This document shows positions 30,188-38,851 of a stretch of 64,000 bases of DNA, one piece after another. The position numbers were made by a program, and so were the translations under genes. Positions within the stretch are counted from its first letter, which is position 1; each line of letters starts with the position of its first letter. This DNA comes from CAYJBP01 sp964372025. GTDB taxonomy: Bacteria > Bacillota > Dehalobacteriia > UBA4068. Below the pieces are notes generated by a model. The model was not told the origin of the DNA, made no database searches, and saw only the letters and a program-made list of their open reading frames with translations. The DNA lies in NCBI GenBank assembly GCA_964372025.1, contig CAYJPF010000001.1:62001-126000 (forward strand). Reading direction: 5' to 3'.

Positions 30188-30231
30188 CTTAAATTCCTCC
30201 CTCAATTTGTTTAAGCTCTAACTTTAAATCT

Positions 30232-30260
30232 ATAATATCATAAAGCTAGAGCTTTGTCAA
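30232..30260 (-). promoter_or_regulatory. Promoter of the 30187-27746 operon
   Basis: -35 TTGACA (30255-30260), 17 bp, -10 TATTAT (30232-30237). The spacer carries an AAGCTCTAGCTTT dyad. Confidence 0.7.
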
Positions 30261-30286
30261 GAGATTATTTAAAATAATTTAAAAAA

Positions 30287-30367
30287 TTATTCAATCTCTT
30301 GATTACGTCTCTTTAATTGAGACTGTATTTGGTTGTATTGAAGAATATTTCTTTCAGCAACAGTCAC
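30287..30367 (-). CDS. Possible micro-protein, 26 aa (GTG start)
   Basis: GTG at 30367 after GGGGGTGA; stop 30287-30289. Short charged helix (ERNILQYNQIQSQLKRRNQE). Last frame of the 35029 operon. Marginal. Confidence 0.4.
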   Translation of the reverse strand: MTVAERNILQYNQIQSQLKRRNQEIE

Positions 30368-30389
30368 TTAAATCACCCCCTTTTAATGT

Positions 30390-30638
30390 TTAATATTTTT
30401 TAAAAACAGTATCTTTTTCTAATTGCCATTCATCTATCAGTGCTTGCAATCTAACAATATTAATTCCTTTGTAGATATAGTCTTTGATCTTGTTATAAAT
30501 ATAATCTATCTCATTTATATCATCTGAGTAATATATATCTTTATCTCCATCCACCAGAACTGCAAAAGGAGAGTCCATTACGCTTCTCATTTGTAAATCT
30601 GTTATCAGTATTAGACTAGTACTTGTTTCAATATACAT
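30390..30638 (-). CDS. Hypothetical protein, 82 aa
   Basis: GAGG start site overlapping the upstream stop. Alternating beta then helical segments. No family recognised. Confidence 0.75.
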   Translation of the reverse strand: MYIETSTSLILITDLQMRSVMDSPFAVLVDGDKDIYYSDDINEIDYIYNKIKDYIYKGINIVRLQALIDEWQLEKDTVFKKY

Positions 30639-30842
30639 CTAATAAACCTCCGTTCTATCAAATTCAATAATTGTTCCATCAGGGACTTCTTTCCCCCTTG
30701 CTACAAACCAATCTTTTACAAATTCTTCTAATTGTTTATGTTTTGTTTTAATTGGTATATTTTCTAATCTTGAGACCAATCTTTCATCAATGCTTATTTC
30801 AATTGCATTTAAATCTTTAAAATAAGAAAATTTATAAACCAT
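30639..30842 (-). CDS. Hypothetical protein, 67 aa
   Basis: Start at 30842 (MVYKFSYFKD) with AAAGGGG upstream; an ATG at 30863 overlapping the previous gene is an alternative. No family recognised. Confidence 0.7.
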   Translation of the reverse strand: MVYKFSYFKDLNAIEISIDERLVSRLENIPIKTKHKQLEEFVKDWFVARGKEVPDGTIIEFDRTEVY

Positions 30843-30849
30843 TGTAATT

Positions 30850-31224
30850 TCAACCCCTTTCATTTTGTTTCTTAATAAGACAAATATACAGTAAAAATAT
30901 CAATAGTATCAGACCTATAACAGCCAAAGTTGCAATTAAGTACCCTATGATATACCATGGCGTTAAAAAAGCTAAAATAACATACATTATTCCCTGAAAA
31001 AGCCTCGTAGTGTATATCTCCATTTTTTCTATGATAAAAACATATGGACATAAAATAGAGTTTTTATATGCGTATAAAAATCTAAAAATAAATTTTAAAT
31101 TAAAAATATTTCTACAATATTGCATTTCATCTAGGATAGCCCCTATTTCCTCATTGAGACAATACACAGCATATCCAATCATGAATAAAAGTGGGAATAC
31201 TATGAGTGCATATAATTCATCCAT
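30850..31224 (-). CDS. Membrane protein, 124 aa
   Basis: Hydrophobic N-terminus (LYALIVFPLLFMIGYAVY) and two C-terminal helices (IMYVILAFLTPWYIIGYLI; AVIGLILLIFLLYICL). AGGAGG start site. Function is unknown. Confidence 0.75.
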   Translation of the reverse strand: MDELYALIVFPLLFMIGYAVYCLNEEIGAILDEMQYCRNIFNLKFIFRFLYAYKNSILCPYVFIIEKMEIYTTRLFQGIMYVILAFLTPWYIIGYLIATLAVIGLILLIFLLYICLIKKQNERG

Positions 31225-31238
31225 ATTGACCTCCTCCT

Positions 31239-32210
31239 TTAATGAGCCATTAAATCTGCTTCATGCAATAGCTCTAATAGTTTAGCTGTTTCCTCTCCTA
31301 GCATCTCACGATGCTTCTCCAAACTCTGTTCTTTCATGTCGCTATAATTATAAGGCGACATATGCCATTGAATTAAATTTACAGCCTTTAAACATTCTGT
31401 ATCTGTATAGTTATAATAATATTTAAAATAAAATAAACTCATATATGCTCCCACTAAATGATGTTGATAAAAAGTGTAATATCCTTTTTTATCATTATAT
31501 TCTTTGCAAAATGGTTTGCCTATATCATGAAAAAAAGTTGCATATACTAATATACTTCTATCTTTTTTTGATAATTCCATTATTTCGCTTGATAAGCAAT
31601 TATATGCCTTAATCATATGATTCCCGATAGATAGTTTATGATGAGGATTGTCATGATTCATATGCATGCACTTTACTAAATCAATATAAGGATTGTAGAT
31701 ACATTTTAATGCATCCTCACTATATCCATCAAAATAATTATGCCCATCTGTAGTATGATAAGGAGACCATTCTATTTTTATATAATCCCACCCTTCATAA
31801 TATTGAGGAATATAAATATTTTTATACATTTTTGTTATAACACTTGCATCAATAGTTCTATCTCTTGCATTGTTTCTCGTTAAGCACTCATCATATGTTG
31901 TTGCAAAGAAAGTGCAAACTTTGTTTACATTGGGTATATTTTCTATTGTTTTTAGAAAAGCCATGCGTCTTTTATAACTTATATTTGTTGCATCATAAAT
32001 TGTATTTTCTCCATTTTTTAAACTTTCTATTACTCTTGAATGTAAAGTCCTAAAAACTTTATCATTATTAGTTTGATCATTTACATCTCCGCATAACTCT
32101 TCTCTGATAGCATCTGAAGAATGAATTGTATAATTTTTAAATTCATCTTTTTTAGTATATGAGCTTTTCCCACTAGCTGGTATACCAACTAACATTATAA
32201 ATTCAGTCAT
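31239..32210 (-). CDS. Kinase-HD fusion: RNA/polynucleotide end-repair enzyme, 323 aa
   Basis: Start at 32210 (MTEFIMLVG), right after the upstream stop. N-terminal P-loop kinase with GIPASGKSSY (residues 9-18) and the polynucleotide-kinase-type HSSDAIREEL and YDATNIS. C-terminal HD domain with HMIKAYNCL and YATFFHDIGKP. T4-Pnk-like kinases phosphorylate 5'-OH ends; HD domains joined to such kinases (HD-Pnk) remove phosphates from broken RNA ends. With the RNA ligase at 46416 this could heal and seal cleaved tRNAs. In the HD-Pnk I know the HD is N-terminal; here the order is reversed. Confidence 0.88.
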   Translation of the reverse strand: MTEFIMLVGIPASGKSSYTKKDEFKNYTIHSSDAIREELCGDVNDQTNNDKVFRTLHSRVIESLKNGENTIYDATNISYKRRMAFLKTIENIPNVNKVCTFFATTYDECLTRNNARDRTIDASVITKMYKNIYIPQYYEGWDYIKIEWSPYHTTDGHNYFDGYSEDALKCIYNPYIDLVKCMHMNHDNPHHKLSIGNHMIKAYNCLSSEIMELSKKDRSILVYATFFHDIGKPFCKEYNDKKGYYTFYQHHLVGAYMSLFYFKYYYNYTDTECLKAVNLIQWHMSPYNYSDMKEQSLEKHREMLGEETAKLLELLHEADLMAH

Positions 32211-32212
32211 TT

Positions 32213-32980
32213 TCAATATCCTTTCTTTTGCATCCATTTGTGATAAAGACCGTCTTTCAATGTAAATAATTTTTCTGTCACTATTTTTCTACTAGCATTA
32301 TCTAACGTTGTTGTTAAATTCTTTTCCCAAATACAAATAAAATTCTCTGGCATTTGATATTCGCTACAAATAACAAAATTATTTTTACTTAATTCAATAG
32401 TTTTATCTAAGTATTTACTAAAATTAAATTCTTCTTTCCCACAGTGTTTTAATTCATATGAAGTTGTTTTATCATATGGAGGATCTAAATATATAAAATT
32501 ATTATCAAGATACTTGATATCAAAAAAATCTATATTTTTAAATTTGATATCTGTGATATTGTTAGATTGTTTCATTATATTTCTAATAGATTCATCTTGA
32601 TAGTTTCTTGTTGTTCCAATTTTGGTGGTCGTTACTTTAGCATATCCTCCAAAGAATTTTGCATTATATGTGCACAAGAATCCTGCAAATCCAACCATCC
32701 AATCTGGAAATTCATCTTTATTGTTTTTTACCTTGTCGTATTGTTCTTTTGTTAGATAAATTCGTGATAAATCTAATCCTCTTTGCACTTCTCTCCATAA
32801 TGCAATAAGATATTGATTTGAATCAAATCCTTGTTTTAATTTACAATTGATTTTTTCAATAATTGCACAGCTTCCAACAAATGGTTCTATATATGATTTA
32901 ATATTATTATCATCTATACAATCTTGTATGAATGGCACAATTAAATTTGATATTCTTTCTTTACTGCCAATATATTTCAT
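32213..32980 (-). CDS. dam: Dam-family DNA adenine methyltransferase, 255 aa
   Basis: MKYIGSKERI start, motif I EPFVGSCAI (about 32-40), FxGY region (FFGGYAKV) and catalytic motif IV YLDPPYDKT (about 164-172) are those of the D12/Dam class, which methylates N6 of adenine in duplex DNA. AAGGAG start site. Operon of 35029; likely protects phage DNA from restriction. Confidence 0.92.
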   Translation of the reverse strand: MKYIGSKERISNLIVPFIQDCIDDNNIKSYIEPFVGSCAIIEKINCKLKQGFDSNQYLIALWREVQRGLDLSRIYLTKEQYDKVKNNKDEFPDWMVGFAGFLCTYNAKFFGGYAKVTTTKIGTTRNYQDESIRNIMKQSNNITDIKFKNIDFFDIKYLDNNFIYLDPPYDKTTSYELKHCGKEEFNFSKYLDKTIELSKNNFVICSEYQMPENFICIWEKNLTTTLDNASRKIVTEKLFTLKDGLYHKWMQKKGY

Positions 32981-33180
32981 TTTAATTCTCCTTTCTTTAA
33001 TGCAAAGATAAATTGCTCTCGAAGTACTTTTATAGCTATATCCACACTCTTATAAAGACTGCGATTTTCTTCATTATCATTTTCAATATTTAGTTCTTCC
33101 CCTGTCATTGGATCAAAAGTCATCATCGCTTGCAAGTATTCTAAGTCTAATATTGCTTTTTCTATATCTTCTTTATACAC
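32977..33180 (-). CDS. Hypothetical protein, 67 aa
   Basis: GAGGAG start site, overlaps dam by 4 nt. Helical and acidic. No family recognised. Confidence 0.75.
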   Translation of the reverse strand: MYKEDIEKAILDLEYLQAMMTFDPMTGEELNIENDNEENRSLYKSVDIAIKVLREQFIFALKKGELK

Positions 33181-33182
33181 GC

Positions 33183-33515
33183 TTAATCTCCTCTCTTTAC
33201 TTTTAATATAGATGAATTTACAATTCCATCTCCGTCGTGGTCATATTCACCATTATGCCACTTTCTTAACTCTTCTCCATATTCCCAACATTTAACTAAA
33301 AATTGTATAGCCATATTATATTGAAATCCTGTAAATCCTTCTGTATCAGCATCATATGATGCCTGTTTAGCCACATCAGACAGTTTTTCTCCATTATCAA
33401 TCTTTCTTTCCATTGCATTAGCCCATTGTTCAGCATATCTTAAAACAGCTCTTCCATATCCATCTGTATTAACTTCTACATATTTATCATATACCTCTTT
33501 GTTTAAAATTTTCAT
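33183..33515 (-). CDS. Hypothetical helical protein, 110 aa
   Basis: AAAGGAA start site. Mostly helical with TGFQYNMAIQFLVKCWEYGE and an acidic DHDGDGIV near the C-terminus, possibly a metal loop. Resembles small phage proteins with WanaME/GFTG motifs; function is unknown. Confidence 0.8.
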   Translation of the reverse strand: MKILNKEVYDKYVEVNTDGYGRAVLRYAEQWANAMERKIDNGEKLSDVAKQASYDADTEGFTGFQYNMAIQFLVKCWEYGEELRKWHNGEYDHDGDGIVNSSILKVKRGD

Positions 33516-34033
33516 TTTATTTTCCTTTCTTTTAAATTTGCAATTCTATAACACATTTCCACAACTTTGTCTTTTCCTAACACTTTTATAATGTCTCTCA
33601 TATACTTTGATTTTGTTCCGTCAGGTAGTTCTACTCCAAATGTAAATACTCTATTTAGATGATTTTCTCGAACGCAAGGAACATACTTTTTAGAGTCTTC
33701 TGATTCATTTGGATCAATTGTGACGTCATCTCTCCAATCTAGGGGGCAATACTTTTCGCATCTCTCTAACTTTACTCTATATACACCACAAGCAGAAGTA
33801 TAATGACAAAGGTATTCGTTATTTTTAATGACTCTATGAGATAATGCACTTCTAGGATCTAGCTCTTTAGTATGTACGTACTCATTCTCTATATTTGCCA
33901 TAGTTATAGGAAATACAGGGTGTTCTATTTCTCTAAAATCTTTTACTTTCTTTACATATCTCGCTATCCATTTCCACTTTCTTCTGTGTTCTTTGATATA
34001 AAACTCTTTATAAAGTAAATCTACACAGCTCAT
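33512..34033 (-). CDS. Cys-rich paralogue family member, 173 aa
   Basis: Start at 34033 (MSCVDLLYK) after TGGAGG. Shares EHRRKWKWIARY, a Cys cluster (C..C..C..CEKYCPLDW), and the C-terminal VLGKDKVVEMCYRIANLKER with 26132 and 43359. Likely zinc-binding; function is unknown. Confidence 0.8.
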   Translation of the reverse strand: MSCVDLLYKEFYIKEHRRKWKWIARYVKKVKDFREIEHPVFPITMANIENEYVHTKELDPRSALSHRVIKNNEYLCHYTSACGVYRVKLERCEKYCPLDWRDDVTIDPNESEDSKKYVPCVRENHLNRVFTFGVELPDGTKSKYMRDIIKVLGKDKVVEMCYRIANLKERKIK

Positions 34034-34051
34034 AATTAACCTCCACATACT

Positions 34052-34747
34052 CTATTTAATTTTTATCCTAGCAATTTGTATTGCTAACTTATAAATTTTC
34101 CCGTGCTCACTGTCTCCGTGAGTTTCCTCCACTCTTTTTTCAAACTCATCTATCGTTCCTAAAAAACAGCCACAAGAAACCTCTATGCCTAGCTTTGATT
34201 TAAAAAAAGTACTTGTTCCGTTTCTGCTACCTATTTTACTTATCCAATAAACTTCAGCATTACCTGAAACTTTAGCATTGCCTGAAACTTTAGCATTGCC
34301 TGAAACCCAAACATCTCCTGAAACTTCAGCATTATCTAAAACCCAAGCATTACCTGAAACTTTAGCATTACCTGAAACTTTAGCATTGCCTGAAACTTTA
34401 GCATTGCCTGAAACCCAAACATCTCCTGAAACTTCAGCATTATCTAAAACCCAAGCATTACCTGAAACTTTAGCATTGCCTGAAACTTTAGCATCACCTG
34501 AAATCCAAGCGTCACACGAAACTTCAACATTGTCTGAAATCCAAGCGTCATCATAGACTTCAGCATCTCCATAGATTTTAGCATCACCTGAAACCCAAGC
34601 ATTGCCAGTTTGACTTAAATTTTCTTCTTTTTCAATAAATCCCCCTAGCTCCCCCTTTTCGATATCTCTAAATGATTTAAGTGCTTCAATTCTATATAAG
34701 GTTTTGCCGAATAGCATTTTAGTTTCTTCTGTTAATCTATATTTCAT
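34052..34747 (-). CDS. Left-handed beta-helix hexapeptide-type repeat protein, 231 aa
   Basis: N-terminal cap (LFGKTLYRIEALKSF...GGFIEKEENLSQ), then about 20 six-residue turns of the type NAxVSG / DAxVSG (residues about 48-170), then a C-terminal domain with KIGSRNGTSTFF and a conserved helical tail. Such proteins recur in phages and resemble acyltransferase-like beta helices, without known activity. The DNA repeats in 18-bp units with a longer duplicated block. Confidence 0.85.
   Translation of the reverse strand: MKYRLTEETKMLFGKTLYRIEALKSFRDIEKGELGGFIEKEENLSQTGNAWVSGDAKIYGDAEVYDDAWISDNVEVSCDAWISGDAKVSGNAKVSGNAWVLDNAEVSGDVWVSGNAKVSGNAKVSGNAKVSGNAWVLDNAEVSGDVWVSGNAKVSGNAKVSGNAEVYWISKIGSRNGTSTFFKSKLGIEVSCGCFLGTIDEFEKRVEETHGDSEHGKIYKLAIQIARIKIK
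34255..34600. repeat. 18-bp tandem repeats within the beta-helix gene
   Basis: Units such as CCTGAAACTTTAGCATTG repeat about 18 times; a block of roughly 100 bp appears twice almost identically (about 34266-34360 and 34374-34470). Confidence 0.9.
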
Positions 34748-34771
34748 TTTATTTCTCCTTTCAATATATTA

Positions 34772-35029
34772 TTATAAATCTTCAAAATAATCAAAATCAC
34801 TATCAAAACTAAGAACAGGTGTAAAGATGCCATATTTGTCAAACCTACCTATTATATAAATATAGTAATCGTAATCTTCATTGCATTTTTGTAATACGAT
34901 ATTATTTCTATCATATCCAAAATACCAGTCTGGACTATCTTTAATTTCATAATAATTATTATTGTAAGTACTTTTATCTTTTAAATGCTTAATATGATTT
35001 TTTGGTATCTGTATTTCCAATTTTATCAT
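34772..35029 (-). CDS. Hypothetical protein, 85 aa
   Basis: GAGGAG start site. Tyr/Asp-rich beta protein ending in FDYFEDL. First gene of the operon 35029-30287. No family recognised. Confidence 0.75.
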   Translation of the reverse strand: MIKLEIQIPKNHIKHLKDKSTYNNNYYEIKDSPDWYFGYDRNNIVLQKCNEDYDYYIYIIGRFDKYGIFTPVLSFDSDFDYFEDL

Positions 35030-35079
35030 TTTAATCTCCTCTCCAAAATTATTTATTGTTAACGTTTATTTATGTATTA

Positions 35080-35120
35080 AGTATATCATAAAAAAAAGGT
35101 GTTGTCAACACCTTTTTTAA
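35080..35120 (-). promoter_or_regulatory. Fused terminator-promoter element (copy 2)
   Basis: Same as 27697-27740: hairpin AAAAAAGGTGTTG-A-CAACACCTTTTTT with the -35 TTGACA (35103-35108) inside and -10 TATACT (35080-35085) 17 bp on. It ends the 39616 operon and starts the 35029 operon. Confidence 0.8.
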
Positions 35121-35133
35121 AGTTTTTTATTAT

Positions 35134-35868
35134 TTAATAGCCATTTCTTTTATTATATTCTACTCTTTTGTTGTGTTCTGCAATAGCATCTTCTAAACTT
35201 ACAAATATATTTTCAGAATATATAAAATCATCATAATTATCAGAGGCTTCAACCTCATAGGTCTTAATTCTATAATAATGCATTTTTGCAGGTAAGAATT
35301 CACCAATTGTTAAAATTTCACCATACAATATTTTATTTTTATGGAAATAATATACTTTTTGCCCAAGATTAAATTTAGGGGCTTCTGCAAAGTTATTATC
35401 TAAAGCTTCTTTATATTTTTCAAACATACATTCTATTTCTGCTCGACAAAATGCTTCATCACAAATATGCCCTCCTAGATAAGAATCTCCTAAAACAATA
35501 ACCTTATCAATATCAATTTCCATTTCACACTTAATCATTTGCTCTAAAGTATATATAGCATTATCAATTATAATTGCATCATATTTCATACCTCTAATGT
35601 TTGCTGTAGGACTGACAAACTCTATGTTATTAATATTTTCAAATCCCGACATATTAACATGTTTTTTTACATAATCAGATGTTGCTCTGCTAAATGAAAT
35701 AAATATAGTTTTTTTATGAGAAGCACTCATTTTAACTAAGTCTGTTGTTACTCCACTTTTTCTAGGTAAGACATATGTTTTTGGTAAACCATACGTCTTA
35801 TTTGTGTAATAACAATAACATCTTTTCCCCCTACTGTCGAAATATCTTCCACACTCATTACATCTCAT
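35134..35868 (-). CDS. Zinc-ribbon protein with degenerate P-loop-like core, 244 aa
   Basis: N-terminal CNECGRYFDSRGKRCYCYY zinc ribbon. Residues about 36-125 look like a NTPase core (LPRKSGVTTDLVKMSA as a Walker-A-like turn, KTIFISFSRATSD, DAIIIDNA as Walker-B-like), but the Lys/Asp signature is degenerate, so activity is doubtful. The C-terminus is a small beta domain. AAGGAG start site; last gene of the 39616 operon. Confidence 0.75.
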   Translation of the reverse strand: MRCNECGRYFDSRGKRCYCYYTNKTYGLPKTYVLPRKSGVTTDLVKMSASHKKTIFISFSRATSDYVKKHVNMSGFENINNIEFVSPTANIRGMKYDAIIIDNAIYTLEQMIKCEMEIDIDKVIVLGDSYLGGHICDEAFCRAEIECMFEKYKEALDNNFAEAPKFNLGQKVYYFHKNKILYGEILTIGEFLPAKMHYYRIKTYEVEASDNYDDFIYSENIFVSLEDAIAEHNKRVEYNKRNGY

Positions 35869-36518
35869 TTCCTAATCTCCTTTTCTACTTCTTTCTTTTT
35901 TAAATGAAAATACTTTCCAGTTATTTTCCTATAAGATTTATATTTTTCAAAACTATTCATCTCAAAATGTCTTTTCACTTTGTTAGATTTTTTAATTTTC
36001 TTCATTATTCTATCAGCTCTAGCCCATTTGGTACGATAATCTTTTCTGTCCTTTATATCAATATGGTTAACAAATTTAAATATAAATTCATATTCTTCAT
36101 CTGTGCAAAATTCTTTGATTTCATCTATTCGTCTTTGAAATTCATCTTGGTTGTCAAATTTAGCAAAATCATCTTTTTTGTCTGCAATCAATTCTTGCAA
36201 TTCTACTTCTAATTCTCCAACTTGAACAGCTTTATTTAAAGAAACGAAATCACTTGGCATTGAATTTCGCATAGGACTTACTCCACAATATTTTAAAAAA
36301 TTTTGAATATACCCTTTTATATACATTCTTGCATAAGTTCCAAATTTAAATCCTTTCGTTGCATCATATTTGAATGTTGCATGGCAAAGTCCTTCTAATC
36401 CTGCTTGAATAATATCATCTTCGAAAGAACGTAAATTTTTATATTTTAAATAATCTTGAACTATTTTTAATACTAATTTGTAATTATCTTCAACTATTTT
36501 ACGTTGAATATCATTCAT
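35865..36518 (-). CDS. Sigma-70-like factor (region 2), 217 aa
   Basis: Start at 36518 (MNDIQRKIV) after AAAGGAAG. Residues about 37-85 read DDIIQAGLEGLCHATFKYDA then FGTYARMYIKGYIQNFLKY, the core-binding and -10-melting region 2 of sigma-70. No clear region 4 helix-turn-helix is visible; the C-terminus is very basic. Probably a phage-encoded, divergent sigma factor. Confidence 0.85.
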   Translation of the reverse strand: MNDIQRKIVEDNYKLVLKIVQDYLKYKNLRSFEDDIIQAGLEGLCHATFKYDATKGFKFGTYARMYIKGYIQNFLKYCGVSPMRNSMPSDFVSLNKAVQVGELEVELQELIADKKDDFAKFDNQDEFQRRIDEIKEFCTDEEYEFIFKFVNHIDIKDRKDYRTKWARADRIMKKIKKSNKVKRHFEMNSFEKYKSYRKITGKYFHLKKKEVEKEIRK

Positions 36519-36550
36519 CTTTCTTCCTTTAGGTATCATTTTTAATTATA

Positions 36551-37069
36551 TTATTCACCCTTTCTTTCAACCGTGATGATAGTGTCATTCTTACTTCCAC
36601 CATGAGGGACAAGTAGCACTTCTATCATTTCAAAATTTCTTTTTTTACCAACTCCATTACTATTCCAACCACAACATATTGCAATTCCATCTGATTTCAA
36701 AATTCTCTGTATTTCATCTAAGTGTCTTGCCCTCCAAGATGATTGAGTGTCCTCTTGGGTTACTGTCTTTCCAAAACCTTTATAGCATTCTACTACCTGC
36801 CTTAATGAATATGGAGGATCGTATAATACCAAATCTGCACTGTCTGTTTCAATCTGCTTTAAAAAGTCAAGAGCATCAAGATGATAGTCTGTATTATATT
36901 CGGGATTTAAATCATTTGTAATTGTACCATATTTACAATTATTAGCAAAAGGGTCAATGATTATTGCGTTCTCAGGGATATTGGCAATGTATCTTTCTAC
37001 AATCTCTTTTATAGGCTTTACAGTAAATGTATTTTTATTAGACATACTCCAAATTCTATTTATTATCAA
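36551..37069 (-). CDS. Site-specific DNA methyltransferase, 172 aa
   Basis: TTG start at 37069 (MIINRIWSMSNKNTFTVKPI) with GAGAGG 7 nt upstream; ATG 37045 is an alternative with poor spacing. Motif I-like IIDPFANN and motif IV VLYDPPYS (about 92-99) fit the short phage adenine methyltransferases. Operon of 39616. Confidence 0.85.
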   Translation of the reverse strand: MIINRIWSMSNKNTFTVKPIKEIVERYIANIPENAIIIDPFANNCKYGTITNDLNPEYNTDYHLDALDFLKQIETDSADLVLYDPPYSLRQVVECYKGFGKTVTQEDTQSSWRARHLDEIQRILKSDGIAICCGWNSNGVGKKRNFEMIEVLLVPHGGSKNDTIITVERKGE

Positions 37070-37431
37070 TTATATTCCTCTCCCTTCCCTTTGACGAGTA
37101 TAGTATTTTTATTACTATCATTTTTCATACATTCGTTTAGCATATTATAATATTCTATTTTAAGTTCAATATGTTCCTTTATTCTATTGTCGAAATATTT
37201 AGCTACAAATTCAATATTATCTTCATCTTTATTATTAGTCTCAAAAGTCCAATGCTCTCCTCGTGGATATATATCTCCATTGTGAGTAAGTAACCAATAA
37301 TAATATCCGTCATTATAAGAATGATCATCTTCTCTTTCGAGGTATCCTATATATCCTTCGCATTTTTTATCAGCATAGTTGATATAAACATCGTATGACT
37401 CTTTTGCATAATTTGGTTTTTTATAAATCAT
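37066..37431 (-). CDS. Hypothetical protein, 121 aa
   Basis: AAAGGAA start site. Tyr/Asp-rich with GEHWTFETNNKDED. No family recognised. Confidence 0.8.
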   Translation of the reverse strand: MIYKKPNYAKESYDVYINYADKKCEGYIGYLEREDDHSYNDGYYYWLLTHNGDIYPRGEHWTFETNNKDEDNIEFVAKYFDNRIKEHIELKIEYYNMLNECMKNDSNKNTILVKGKGEEYN

Positions 37432-37705
37432 AATTTATTTTCCTTTCAATTGTGAATTTTCCCCTAATTACAGTTCCATCATCAAATTGGATATATCCCT
37501 CGTCTCCATGCCCACAACATGCATTTGTAACATTCCCCAGATTAGAGATGCAAAAATCATGACCATCCTGAGAAGATGGATTTCCACAATTAACACATTT
37601 CATCTCATCTACTGATTCTATTTCTTTTTTGGTATTGAAATGAAACCATTTATTTGTCGCTATATCATAATAACATTTATTGCCTTTGATATATGAAATA
37701 ATCAT
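37421..37705 (-). CDS. Conserved Cys-rich phage protein, 94 aa
   Basis: CVNCGNPSSQDGHDFCISNL followed by NACCGHGDEGYIQFDDGTVIRG is a pattern I know from gut phage small proteins; the Cys/His set probably binds zinc. AGGAGG start site. Preceded by a 20-bp palindromic leader. Confidence 0.85.
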   Translation of the reverse strand: MIISYIKGNKCYYDIATNKWFHFNTKKEIESVDEMKCVNCGNPSSQDGHDFCISNLGNVTNACCGHGDEGYIQFDDGTVIRGKFTIERKINYDL

Positions 37706-37719
37706 ATTTTTTCACCTCC

Positions 37720-37745
37720 TAAAAACGTTGAAATTTCAACGTTCA
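37720..37745 (-). promoter_or_regulatory. Palindromic leader hairpin before the 37421 gene
   Basis: AACGTTGAAATTTCAACGTT (20-bp perfect palindrome) just upstream of the AGGAGG site. It is the only member of the ACGTTG...CAAC class outside the left third, and no promoter is evident here, so it acts inside an operon. Confidence 0.5.
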
Positions 37746-37767
37746 ATTTGCACATAAAAGTATAATT

Positions 37768-38355
37768 TTAATTTATAATAATTTCTTCTTCTGTAACTGT
37801 ATTTATAATTCTAAATGGTCTCTGCACGCCACAAGAATGTTGTTCAGCAGATGATAATGCCAATTCTATCTTTTTAGGGATATCCATATCCATATCTTTT
37901 GTAGTAATTAAGCTACCCATAGCTATATCTTCGCCACATCCAACAGAGCAAAACCCCAACTGTGGCTCTAATACAGAATAATCATCTTGTATTTTAAATA
38001 ATTTATTTTTAGCTCCAATAATAAAGGTTGCTCCTTTATTCATGTCATTTTCAAAACATATTCCATCTTTGAACAAACTTCTTACTTTTGGAATAAATTT
38101 TGTCACCATATACTTATGGTTGATTTCTGGCGGTTCATAAGTTTCCAATTTGTCAAATAAATTTTCTGAGTATTTTAGCAAATCAATATGTCTAAATGTG
38201 CTTGTTGACCCCATTATTACATCTTTCAAAGTATCATTTCTAAAAACTTTCGATGAGTTTTGAACAGCTTTTGTATAGCCATTGCTACCTAAGCTATCTC
38301 CACCAATCCAAACTGAATCATTTTCTTTATCGAAATATCCTATTATACAAGTCAT
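37768..38355 (-). CDS. Proteasome/HslV-like Ntn hydrolase, 195 aa
   Basis: MTCIIGYFDKENDSVWIGGD at the N-terminus puts Thr2 in the position of the proteasome-beta nucleophile; GGDSLGSNG and the C-terminal GCGEDIAMGSL...ALSSAEQHS match the fold. Phages often carry such proteins; whether they are peptidases is not established. GGAG start site. Confidence 0.85.
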   Translation of the reverse strand: MTCIIGYFDKENDSVWIGGDSLGSNGYTKAVQNSSKVFRNDTLKDVIMGSTSTFRHIDLLKYSENLFDKLETYEPPEINHKYMVTKFIPKVRSLFKDGICFENDMNKGATFIIGAKNKLFKIQDDYSVLEPQLGFCSVGCGEDIAMGSLITTKDMDMDIPKKIELALSSAEQHSCGVQRPFRIINTVTEEEIIIN

Positions 38356-38358
38356 AAA

Positions 38359-38850
38359 TCACACTCCTTTATTTTTATGTTCGCAGTATATATTTGTAAC
38401 ATCTATTGCTTTATATTCACCTGATGAACACTTTATTATTTGATAATATCTAGGTTTTTCTTTGACATCATTTGTTTTCATACGCTCATGTGTCTCAATC
38501 ACCCTATTTTCTTTATCTACTATTTTGCACTGTAAATTTCTGTTGGAAATATACACTTTATTTAATCTTATAGAAATCTCATCTGCAAATACACACAATG
38601 TGTTAAAGCCAGTGTTCAGATCGTAGGTGTATTCAAAATAATATCCATCAGTATTATTTTTGATAAAATTTAAATATTCTTCTATTTTTTCTATTTTGTT
38701 ATTAGTATGATTACGTGCAAATGTGGCGTCTATTTTCATTTCTCGCTTTATTTCTTTCTCTAATTTTCCGACTATATTTATAGCTATAACCAGTGATGTT
38801 ATTGCTAAAACAGCAGAAATAGAACAAGCAATTATTACATATGTTATCAT
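38359..38850 (-). CDS. Membrane-anchored protein, 163 aa (paralogue of 20488)
   Basis: N-terminal hydrophobic anchor (VIIACSISAVLAITSLVIAI), helical linker, and the shared tail YYQIIKCSSGEYKAIDVTNI. Member of a two-gene family with 20488, located in a different operon. Function is unknown. Confidence 0.8.
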   Translation of the reverse strand: MITYVIIACSISAVLAITSLVIAINIVGKLEKEIKREMKIDATFARNHTNNKIEKIEEYLNFIKNNTDGYYFEYTYDLNTGFNTLCVFADEISIRLNKVYISNRNLQCKIVDKENRVIETHERMKTNDVKEKPRYYQIIKCSSGEYKAIDVTNIYCEHKNKGV

Positions 38851-38851
38851 A

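Noticed and set aside
34278..34556. Plus-strand repeat frame (PETLALPETQ...)
   Set aside because: Antisense of the beta-helix repeats; open only because the repeat unit length is a multiple of three.
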